Positions 32,323 through 38,772 of a stretch of DNA of 38,772 nucleotides are shown piece after piece (positions within the stretch are counted from its first letter, which is position 1; each line of letters opens with the position of its first letter). Source of the stretch: Desulfobacterales bacterium (lineage in GTDB: Bacteria; Desulfobacterota; Desulfobacteria; Desulfobacterales; Desulfosalsimonadaceae). The stretch spans positions 1 to 38,772 of the forward strand of contig JAGYOX010000014.1 in assembly GCA_018399235.1 (NCBI GenBank), in the 5' to 3' direction. Below the pieces are notes generated by a model. That model made no database searches. It was given only the letters and a program-made list of their open reading frames with translations, and was not told the DNA's origin. A program made the translations under genes and the position numbers.

Positions 32323-32757
32323 TTATTTAATTTCAATTTGTCGCGCTTTTTGTTTTTCCGATTTTGGAACCGTCAGTTTGAGAATGCCGTCGTTATAAGT
32401 GGCTTCAATATTGTCCTCGTCAACAGGGCCCGGTATTCGAAAGCTCCGTTCAAATACCCCGCCAACTCTTTCTGCACAGTGACAGCATTCCCCTGCTTCG
32501 CTTTCTTTTAGTTTGTTGCCTTTGACATTCAGCATGCCGTTTTCATACCTGATATCCATGGACTGAACATCCAAACCCGGTATCTCAAGGGTCATCCGGT
32601 AATGCTGTTCGGTCTCAGCAATATCTGCAGGTGGTACGAAACCTTGGGCGACGCAAACATCCTCAAAAGAAATCCGCCCACGCATATAGTCAAAGCAGTC
32701 CGAAAGATCGAAAGCAACTCCACCTGACGGCAATTGATCGACAACACATTCCATCAT
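32323..32757 (-). CDS. Small heat shock protein, Hsp20/alpha-crystallin family
   Basis: 144 residues from ATG 32757, chosen for AAAGGAGGTGG just upstream (a longer ORF to 32838 lacks one). Seen: an alpha-crystallin domain (YRMTLEIPGLDVQ, NGMLNVKGNK, FERSFRIPGPVD, YNDGILKLTVPKSE) and a C-terminal IEI anchoring motif. Two Cys of a CCHC cluster lie in the loop (GECCHCAER), which is unusual for this family. It acts as an ATP-independent holdase. It is followed by the terminator at 32237-32268. Confidence 0.92.
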   Translation of the reverse strand: MMECVVDQLPSGGVAFDLSDCFDYMRGRISFEDVCVAQGFVPPADIAETEQHYRMTLEIPGLDVQSMDIRYENGMLNVKGNKLKESEAGECCHCAERVGGVFERSFRIPGPVDEDNIEATYNDGILKLTVPKSEKQKARQIEIK

Positions 32758-32818
32758 AGTGGCCACCTCCTTTCCGCTGCATATATGATTTAATCCAGGT
32801 CTCATTGACCCTGCCTTT

Positions 32819-32846
32819 AAAATAAGAAGATACCTCATGACTTCAA
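32819..32846 (-). promoter_or_regulatory. Candidate hsp20 promoter
   Basis: Minus strand TTGAAG (32841-32846), 16-bp spacer, TATTTT (32819-32824). An ordinary sigma-70-like site; no sigma-32 pattern was recognised. Confidence 0.35.
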
Positions 32847-32872
32847 GGCCGACTCAAGGATTTTTTAACAGA

Positions 32873-34054
32873 TCATCCCCCACCCCTTCTCAAGAAATTC
32901 CATTTTCTGTGAGAGGCGCCTTGAAGCTTTTTTGCCGCAGCGGTCAGGGCTTTTGCGGCTTCATCGATTTCCTGCCGTGTGCTCATGCGGCCAGTGCTCA
33001 AGCGGATGGTACCCTTGGCCCACTGCTGATCCATTGCCATGGCCGAAAGCACGTGTGAGAGGGCAACCGTGTCGGAGTGGCAGGCAGCCCCGGCTGACGC
33101 GGCCACCTTGTCTTTTATTTCATCCAGGACGCGGTTTGCTTCCAGGCCGTAAAACGAAATGCTGGAAGTGTTGGGCAGCCGGTGCTCCGGGTGGCCGTTT
33201 ATTTTTGATCCGGAAATTTCACCGGTAACCGCCTCTTCCAGCCGGTCCCGAAGCGCCTGCATGTGAGCGGCGTTTTTTTCCAGGTTCCTTTTCGCTGTCT
33301 CACAGGCTTTTCCCAGCCCTGCAATCATGGCCACGTTTTCAGTTCCGGCCCGCCGCCCGGCTTCCTGGCCTGCGCCGTGGCAGAAGGGGTCAAGCGCCAG
33401 GCCGCCTTTGATGTACAGCGCACCGATGCCTTTGGGGGCATAGAGCTTGTGGCCTGCGATGCTCAACAGCGAAACTCCGAGGCTGCCCGGTTCCGTAATA
33501 ATTTTCCCAGCTGACTGGGCCGCATCCGTGTGCATGAGAATGCCGTTCTTTTCGGCAATCCGGGCGATTTCCGCAATCGGCTGAATGGTGCCCACCTCGT
33601 TGTTTGCATGCATAAGGGAAATCAGGACGGTGTCGGACCGGATTTCGGATTCCAACCCGGCGGCCGACACCCGGCCGGTTTCATCCACTGGCAGATACCT
33701 TGCCTCAAATCCTTTCGTTTCCAGAAAACGAAAAACTTCAAGCACCGAGGGATGCTCCACCTGGGATGTTATGATGTGTCTGCCCCGCTCCCTGCAAAGC
33801 ATGGCGGCGCTCTTTATTGCATGGTTGTTTGATTCCGTGCCCCCGGAAGTAAAAAGGATTTCTTCCGGCCGGCAGCCCAAAAGCCCGGCCACCTGCGCCC
33901 GGGCAGTTTCAACTGCCCGCCTGGGCGCCGTGCCATAGACATGCGAACTGGACGGATTGCCGAACTCGGTTTCCAGAAACGGCCGCATGGCCTCAATGAC
34001 TGCGGGGTCATGCGGAGTCGTGGCATTGTAATCAAGATAGACGGGCAGTTGCAT
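32873..34054 (-). CDS. Cysteine desulfurase (NifS/IscS-like)
   Basis: 393 residues from ATG 34054 (AGGAT at the usual spacing; a longer ORF reaches 34111). A PLP enzyme that removes sulfur from cysteine for Fe-S clusters, tRNA or cofactors. Seen: VYLDYNATTP, SGGTESNNHA, HTDAAQSAGK, the PLP lysine in AGHKLYAPKG (Lys203), and the catalytic Cys325 in SAGAACHSD. There is no iscU, iscA or sufBC gene next to it, so the acceptor is not known. The C-terminus is basic. Its upstream gap of about 580 bp has only repeats. Confidence 0.9.
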   Translation of the reverse strand: MQLPVYLDYNATTPHDPAVIEAMRPFLETEFGNPSSSHVYGTAPRRAVETARAQVAGLLGCRPEEILFTSGGTESNNHAIKSAAMLCRERGRHIITSQVEHPSVLEVFRFLETKGFEARYLPVDETGRVSAAGLESEIRSDTVLISLMHANNEVGTIQPIAEIARIAEKNGILMHTDAAQSAGKIITEPGSLGVSLLSIAGHKLYAPKGIGALYIKGGLALDPFCHGAGQEAGRRAGTENVAMIAGLGKACETAKRNLEKNAAHMQALRDRLEEAVTGEISGSKINGHPEHRLPNTSSISFYGLEANRVLDEIKDKVAASAGAACHSDTVALSHVLSAMAMDQQWAKGTIRLSTGRMSTRQEIDEAAKALTAAAKKLQGASHRKWNFLRRGGG

Positions 34055-34442
34055 GGGATTTATCCTGGTTGCGGGGTTTATGCTTGATATGACCTGAAGC
34101 CTTTGATTCAAATTTATCTTAAAATGTTTTTCTTATTGATAAAATATTAATCATCATATCGCATAAAACTTGCAGTGTATTCAGATTTTTTGGGTTTTCC
34201 AACTCATAATAGATGAAACACCCTCACGCACCATTCAAGCAAGTGCCTGACTTACCATCATTATCAAACAAAAATAAGAGGTGGCGAATAAACGGAAACG
34301 GCGGTCTTCCTGACTTTTACTCCCTTGAAAAGTTTGCATATCGATCCTATGTTTAAGTTACTTTCCGCAGAAATGCCGCAGAGGCATCAAGCGCTTCCAA
34401 GGAACTCGGCAATATTGAAAATTATTTTGAAGACTTCCGCTG

Positions 34443-34508
34443 CTGTCATTCCGAGGAACGAAAGTGACGAGGAATCTTGTATGTTCAAGATTTCTCGCTG
34501 CCGCTCGG
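34443..34508. repeat. Dispersed hairpin repeat (TGTCATTCCGAGGAACG type)
   Basis: The block TGTCATTCCGAGGAACG is followed by GAGGAATCTTG, a 6-nt loop, CAAGATTTCTC (one mismatch), and ends CTCGG complementary to CCGAG at its left edge. I know this kind of block as a common intergenic repeat in many genomes. The rest of 34055-34639 has no convincing gene. Confidence 0.6.
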
Positions 34509-34639
34509 ATATACCGGATGCACAAACAGCGCATTTCACATATCACTTCCTGATGGGTTATTGATATTTTAACCTAAATTGAGGCGTTGTTCAAACCCAT
34601 CCGTTTGCGGAAAATAAGAAGGAAGGGATACACCGTGCC

Positions 34640-35497
34640 ATGGGAATAAACAGTATACCGGCAGTCCATTTCGGAACAACCGGGCAGATAGTCACCCGTG
34701 TGGGATTAGGCGGCGAAGGGGTTTTGCGAACAACCGGAAAAACCGAAGCAGCCCATCGGGTCATCCGTTCGGCGATCGCCGAGGGCATCACCTATTATGA
34801 CAGCGCGCGCGTTTATTCGGACAGCGAGCTTTATTACGGCGGGATATGGCAGCATGATCCGCAAGAAAGGCGCCGTATTTTTCAAACCAGCAAATCGGCA
34901 AGCAGGGACAAAAACGAGGCGCGAAAAGACCTCGAGGAAACCCTGCAGCGGCTTCACGTTGATTATCTGGACCTCTGGCAGATCCATGATGTTCGAACCT
35001 TTGAGGAATTGGCCGTGATATCCGGCCCCGGCGGGGCGCTTGAGGCCTTTGTGGAAGCTAAAGAAGAAGGTAAAACACGGTTTATCGGGGTTACCGGACA
35101 CCATGACCCCGACGTTCTTGCCCGGGCGGTTAAAGAATTGCCCGTGGATTCGGTCATGCTTCCGGTCAATCCCGTTGAAGAGGTACTGGGCGGCTTCCTG
35201 ACCCGAACGCTTCCGGCGGCGCTGGATAAAGGAATCGCTGTGATCGGCATGAAAATTTTCGGGGCCGGGCATTACATAGCGCCGCATCTCGGGGTGACCC
35301 CTGAATTGCTGTTGCGTTATGCCTTAAGTAAAGCGATAAGCGTTGCGATCGTCGGCTGTTCAAACGATTCCGAAGTGCAAACCCTTGCTGCCACCGGTCG
35401 CATCGAAGATCCGCTTGACAAGACCGAATTACGCGATCTTATTGCGCCCTTTAAGGCGGATGCCCGGCGGATCGCATTTTACCGCGGGGTTATTTAG
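34640..35497 (+). CDS. Aldo/keto reductase
   Basis: 285 residues. NADPH-dependent oxidoreductase of the AKR (beta/alpha)8 type. The catalytic tetrad is seen as Asp54 and Tyr59 (YYDSARVY), Lys85 (FQTSKS) and His116 (WQIHDV). A late IVGCSNDSEV fits the cofactor-binding end. Physiological substrate is unknown. Start ATG 34640 with GGAAGGG about 13 nt upstream; GTG 34635 is an alternative. It converges with a CMD gene whose stop is 25 nt away. Confidence 0.88.
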   Translation: MGINSIPAVHFGTTGQIVTRVGLGGEGVLRTTGKTEAAHRVIRSAIAEGITYYDSARVYSDSELYYGGIWQHDPQERRRIFQTSKSASRDKNEARKDLEETLQRLHVDYLDLWQIHDVRTFEELAVISGPGGALEAFVEAKEEGKTRFIGVTGHHDPDVLARAVKELPVDSVMLPVNPVEEVLGGFLTRTLPAALDKGIAVIGMKIFGAGHYIAPHLGVTPELLLRYALSKAISVAIVGCSNDSEVQTLAATGRIEDPLDKTELRDLIAPFKADARRIAFYRGVI

Positions 35498-35522
35498 TGC
35501 CGGCGGGATCCTTCCACCCGCG

Positions 35523-35837
35523 CTAATCCGTTATATCCCGCGCCCAACTCATGGCCGCGGCAACCGAGGGAAAACCCATGGTGGAAGTCAGTACAACCAG
35601 GGCGTGATGGATTTCCTCACGGCTTGCCCCTGATTTGAGGGCCCTGCGGGCATGGCTGTGCACGGCCCCTTCGAGCCTCAGGGCGGCAGCAGCGGCCATC
35701 TGGATCAATTCCACCGTTTTTCCGTCCAGGGGGCCTTCCGCACGGGCTGCCTGGCCAAGCTCGGAAACCGCCTTCATCAGCCTGGGATGTTCAGACTCCA
35801 TTACCTGGTAGTTTTTGGGCATTTCTTTTTCAGCCAT
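35523..35837 (-). CDS. CMD/AhpD-fold protein without the CxxC
   Basis: 104 residues, carboxymuconolactone-decarboxylase-like helical fold: KTVELIQMAAAAALRLEG, VHSHARRALKSGASREEI and ALVVLTSTMGFPSV. In AhpD-type members the helix before H-x-H carries CxxC; here EGAVHSHA has none, so thiol peroxidase activity is unlikely. Start ATG 35837 follows AAGGAG. Role not known. Confidence 0.78.
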   Translation of the reverse strand: MAEKEMPKNYQVMESEHPRLMKAVSELGQAARAEGPLDGKTVELIQMAAAAALRLEGAVHSHARRALKSGASREEIHHALVVLTSTMGFPSVAAAMSWARDITD

Positions 35838-36035
35838 TTTTTCTGCTCCTTTTTAAAATCCGGGCAATGTTATCCCCCGGTTTTGGTTACCATGTTTTTA
35901 AGGGGCCTTAATGCAAGTATTCCTTTTGATTGCGATGTGTCAAATAGAACCTACCCAGGGCTATTCCGCTTTGGTGGAACTGCAAAAACTGGACAGACTA
36001 AAAATGCCTGTATCTTAAAACCGCTTTTTTGACCC

Positions 36036-36060
36036 TAAAAAGGTAGAAGTCCTGCTACCT
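36036..36060 (-). terminator. Terminator after the AhpD-like gene
   Basis: Minus strand AGGTAG, 8-nt loop, CTACCT, then TTTTTA. It starts 14 nt after the stop codon of the AhpD-like gene. The 6-bp stem is short. Confidence 0.5.
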
Positions 36061-36073
36061 ATGATTGATCTCA

Positions 36074-36640
36074 TCAAACCGCCGGTGCCATCATATCCTG
36101 GAACCCTTCGACCGGGGCTCCCAAGCCATCTGCCATGCGATCCATGAAATTAAACAATGCGGCTACGGCAATGGCTTCGAATAGCTCTTCTTCTGTTAAC
36201 CCTTCATCTCGAAGTTCCTGGATTCTGCCTTCATGAATTTTGTAGGAATGAAGCGTGATCGTCTCTGCCAGACGAAGCAGTTTTTTGGTTTTGTCGTCTA
36301 TTAAATTCGTGCCGTCTATGTCTTCGAGTATGGTTTTGACCTCATTTTTTGTGAAGCCCTGCGCCATCGCCATAGCGCTGTGCGCATCCACGCAGTAGGC
36401 GCATGCATTCAATTTGGATACATAAGCAGCGACAAGCTCTTTGGTGCTTCTCGGCAATGCATGCGTTTCTATCATTAAACGGTTGACATAATCCACAAGT
36501 GGTCCCAGCAAGTCCGGCCTTATGCCCTGGGCCTCAAATACCTTTGGAACTGTCTGGAACATGGACGACAACGTGTCATAGACATTCTGCAGTTGTTCGC
36601 CGGCGTTCTCCGGCGCTGTGGTTTGGATGAAAAAGCTCAT
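36074..36640 (-). CDS. AhpD-like alkylhydroperoxidase/peroxidase-related protein
   Basis: 188 residues of the CMD/AhpD fold with an intact CxxC active site, Cys80 and Cys83 followed by His87 (NACAYCVDAHSA). Upstream, ALPRSTKELVAAYVS fits the peroxidase-related subfamily. It likely reduces peroxides through a thiol relay whose donor is not encoded here. Start ATG 36640 has AAAGGGGGA in front. A second CMD protein lies 236 bp downstream, separated by the terminator, so they are not one transcript. Confidence 0.88.
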   Translation of the reverse strand: MSFFIQTTAPENAGEQLQNVYDTLSSMFQTVPKVFEAQGIRPDLLGPLVDYVNRLMIETHALPRSTKELVAAYVSKLNACAYCVDAHSAMAMAQGFTKNEVKTILEDIDGTNLIDDKTKKLLRLAETITLHSYKIHEGRIQELRDEGLTEEELFEAIAVAALFNFMDRMADGLGAPVEGFQDMMAPAV

Positions 36641-36808
36641 TGCGAAATCCCCCTTTCCTTAAAGTCTTTCAGGCGGCATTTGACAATAACGGGACTGTAT
36701 ATTTAAAGTTTAAGAATGATGCAAAACCACAGCAAAAATTTATTTCAAATCGGTAAAATCACCAAAAAGCAAGGGCTTCGGTAAAAACTGTCAGATGCTG
36801 CTTGGAAA

Positions 36809-37015
36809 ATGATGAAACAAAGCTTTCAAACCGCAAATACCATCCTTTATCATACTTCCATGAAGGAAATCGCCGGATTTGCAAAGGTCAAGGCCGAGTT
36901 TATTTCCGAAAATTTTCCGGCCTGGACTGCAGTGGGCGTCACCGAACTGGTGATGCCGGAGCTGCTCTGCGAAATCCGGGCCACGGCTGTCATCAAAAGC
37001 GGGGCCGGCGCCTGA
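36809..37015 (+). pseudogene. RidA-family C-terminal remnant
   Basis: About 68 codons. From the middle on it reads ILYHTSMKEIAGFAKV, then AEFISENFPAWTAVGV and LLCEIRATAVI. This follows the RidA (YjgF) C-terminal half, in which TVYLTDMDDFA, the P-A-R-T/S-V segment and EIEAIAV stand in the same order. The conserved Arg (PART) is Trp here and the N-terminal half is missing. No ribosome site. So a degraded fragment. It fills most of the 36641-37244 gap. Confidence 0.55.
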
Positions 37016-37084
37016 TGCGTCTGTCTGTCTGAAATTTTTCTTCCCTTCTTTCAGCTGCGAAATCTTATCCAAAATTTTGGCGAA

Positions 37085-37098
37085 TTGATTTAGGTCAA
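37085..37098 (+). promoter_or_regulatory. FNR/CRP-like site upstream of narG
   Basis: TTGATTTAGGTCAA matches the FNR consensus TTGAT-N4-ATCAA in all but one base, centred about 150 bp before the narG ATG. It overlaps a larger inverted repeat (TTGATTT, 5 nt, AAATCAA at 37085-37103) and a direct repeat of GGTCAAAT (37093 and 37105). Confidence 0.45.
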
Positions 37099-37244
37099 AT
37101 CAATGGTCAAATATGTGGTGTAAAAAAGAGTAAGCTGGTTGCCGGTTGTTTGACGCGCCGGAATTTACCGATATGTTTATAGGATAAAAGATGTTTGTTG
37201 GTGGTTTTGCAACCTGATTAATCACCCCTTTAATGGAGGGCTTC

Positions 37245-38772
37245 ATGTCCCGGGACAACCCTTTTCTTTCGCTTCGCTTCCTGCGCCCCAAACCCAAAGA
37301 CGGTTCCTGCAGTGAAACCTCCCTTTCTGCCGGGCATGCGGCAGAGCGCTGCGGCCAGCGGGAATGGGAGGATTTTTACCGCGCCCGCTGGCAGCATGAC
37401 AAGACCGTGCGCACCACCCACGGGGTCAACTGCACCGGATCATGCGCCTGGGACGTGCACGTGAAAAACGGCATGATCGTCTGGGAGGTGCAGGCAACGG
37501 ATTATCCGGGCTGCGGTGCGGCCATGCCGGATCACGAGCCCCGGGGATGCCCCAGGGGCGCCACGTTTTCCTGGTATACCTACAGCCCGGTGCGGCTCAA
37601 ATACCCTTATATCCGCTCGGCCCTGGTGGATATGTGGCGGAAAGCCTTAGATGATCACAAAGACCCGGTTTATGCCTGGCAGGCAATCGCAGATGACCCG
37701 GAAAAGGTCAAAGCCTATCAGAAGGTCCGGGGCAAGGGCGGACTTGTCCGGGTGTCCTGGGATGAGGCCGCAACCCTGGTGGCCGCGGCCCTGGTGCACA
37801 CCATCCAGAAATACGGGCCGGACCGGGTGTTCGGGTTCACCCCCATTCCGGCCATGTCCATGGTCTGCTACGCCTCTGGGGCCCGGTTTCTTTCATTGAT
37901 CGGCGGGTCCATGATCAGCTTTTATGACTGGTACGCGGATCTTCCGCCGGCCTCGCCGCAGATATGGGGCGATCAGACAGACGTGCCCGAAAGCGCGGAC
38001 TGGTACGAGGCCGCCTACATGATCGTCTGGGGCACAAATCTTCCCATGACCCGGACCCCGGATGCACATTTTTTCACCGAGGCCCGGTACCGGGGCGCGC
38101 AGGTGGCCGCGGTGGCCCCGGATTACCCGGAATACGTGAAATTCGCAGACTCCTGGCTGCCGGCCCGGGCCGGAACCGACGGGGCCCTGGCCATGGCCAT
38201 GACCCACGTGATCTTTAAGGAATTCTACCTGGACCGGCCCTCGGCATATTTCACCCAATACGCCAAGTCCTATACAGACCTGCCGTTTCTGGTGCGCCTG
38301 GATGAAGAGGCTTCCGAAGGCTGGCTGCCGGGGCGGTTCCTGCGAGCAGCGGACCTGGGCCTGGATATGAACAATTCGGAGTGGAAACCCATGTGCTGGG
38401 ATGCGGGATCTGACAAAGCAGTGGTGCCAAACGGCAGCATCGGCTTTCGCTGGGGCGAGCAAGGCCGCTGGAACCTGCACCCGGTGGATGCCCAAACAGA
38501 TGCGCAAATCGATCCCTGCTTAAGTTTTGCCCAATCCAATCAGAGCTGGTGCAAAACCCGGTTTCCGATATTTGCCTTTACCGGCGCAGGCGCCCGCACC
38601 GGATATGTGCCGGCAAGGAAAATCGATACAGATGCGGGCGAAATCCGGGTGACCACGGTATTTGACCTCATGGCCGCAAACCTGGGCCTGATGCCGGAAA
38701 ATGCGGCAGGTTTTCCCTCTGACGCGGATACAAGCGATTATCCCGCAGACTACCAGGACCCCAAACCCTACA
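37245..38772 (+). CDS. narG: Respiratory nitrate reductase alpha subunit, NarG (5' part)
   Basis: The first 509 codons; the gene runs past the right edge. ATG 37245 follows TGGAGGG at the usual distance. NarG carries the Mo-bis-MGD cofactor and the FS0 [4Fe-4S] cluster and reduces nitrate to nitrite, coupled to menaquinol oxidation. Seen: the FS0 ligands His59, Cys63, Cys67 and Cys102 (THGVNCTGSCAW and RGCPRGA), WQHDK, GFTPIPAMSM, SLIGGS, the Mo-ligand region FYDWYADLPPASPQ (probably Asp231), TDVPESADWY and TRTPDAHFFTE. It aligns with E. coli NarG over the whole visible part. narH, narJ and narI are expected to the right. Nitrate use would be unusual but not unknown for the inferred lineage. 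Confidence 0.93.
   Translation, partial: MSRDNPFLSLRFLRPKPKDGSCSETSLSAGHAAERCGQREWEDFYRARWQHDKTVRTTHGVNCTGSCAWDVHVKNGMIVWEVQATDYPGCGAAMPDHEPRGCPRGATFSWYTYSPVRLKYPYIRSALVDMWRKALDDHKDPVYAWQAIADDPEKVKAYQKVRGKGGLVRVSWDEAATLVAAALVHTIQKYGPDRVFGFTPIPAMSMVCYASGARFLSLIGGSMISFYDWYADLPPASPQIWGDQTDVPESADWYEAAYMIVWGTNLPMTRTPDAHFFTEARYRGAQVAAVAPDYPEYVKFADSWLPARAGTDGALAMAMTHVIFKEFYLDRPSAYFTQYAKSYTDLPFLVRLDEEASEGWLPGRFLRAADLGLDMNNSEWKPMCWDAGSDKAVVPNGSIGFRWGEQGRWNLHPVDAQTDAQIDPCLSFAQSNQSWCKTRFPIFAFTGAGARTGYVPARKIDTDAGEIRVTTVFDLMAANLGLMPENAAGFPSDADTSDYPADYQDPKPY

Noticed and set aside
34325-34564. 79-codon ORF between the cysteine desulfurase and the aldo/keto reductase
   Set aside because: Overlaps the hairpin repeat and has no ribosome site.
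37893-38507. 204-codon minus-strand ORF
   Set aside because: Opposite narG, which aligns end to end with known NarG.

Overview
The window looks like a piece of an anaerobic Desulfobacterota (deltaproteobacterial, probably Desulfobacterales-type) chromosome. This is inferred from gene content (a badI/badH/acyl-CoA dehydrogenase ring-degradation operon, a TatT lipoprotein beside a peptide ABC transporter, an imuB/dnaE2 SOS cassette, a cytochrome b5-DUF2231 protein, narG) and from moderate GC with many small repeats; no rRNA or tRNA marker was seen. Many remnants and small repeats suggest a genome with active turnover.

Layout. 1-195: 3' end of a group II intron (reverse-transcriptase C-terminus, domain V, domain VI). 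208-560: a long inverted repeat and short tandem repeats. 696-3462: three-gene operon for the late steps of alicyclic ring degradation (cyclohexanecarboxyl-CoA type). 3543-9895: a decayed type I restriction-modification locus. It has an orphan HsdS scrap, an in-frame HsdM-HsdS chimera lacking the methylase core and the main target-recognition part, a DUF3800 gene overlapping a possible RNase gene, an HsdR gene cut by an in-frame TAG, and a YgjP-type metalloprotease. 10315-15298: a SWIM-SNF2 helicase and a PIF1-like helicase. The left side of this pair carries a short degraded copy of the dnaE2 3' end.

15307-21764 (minus strand): an SOS translesion-synthesis cassette, lexA - DUF72 - imuB - vapB - vapC - dnaE2. 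A vapBC toxin-antitoxin pair with its own near-consensus promoter and a palindromic site sits directly before dnaE2 and overlaps it by ATGA. dnaE2 itself carries a perfect 28-bp-arm palindrome read through in frame.

22056-30105: a seven-gene block on the plus strand (ankyrin lipoprotein, TatT lipoprotein, peptide/nickel-type ABC permeases, two ATPases and a solute-binding protein with an unusual coiled-coil insert). 30190-30818: a Phd/PIN toxin-antitoxin pair, abutted by an IS91-type transposase remnant. 31499-36640: cytochrome b5-DUF2231 membrane protein, Hsp20, cysteine desulfurase, aldo/keto reductase and two AhpD/CMD-fold proteins. 36809-37015: a RidA remnant. 37245-end: the first 509 codons of a respiratory nitrate reductase alpha subunit, narG, with an FNR-like site upstream.

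The most interesting items are the vapBC-dnaE2 coupling inside the SOS cassette, the palindrome inside dnaE2, the wrecked but cargo-bearing type I R-M locus, and the paired SNF2/PIF1 helicases.
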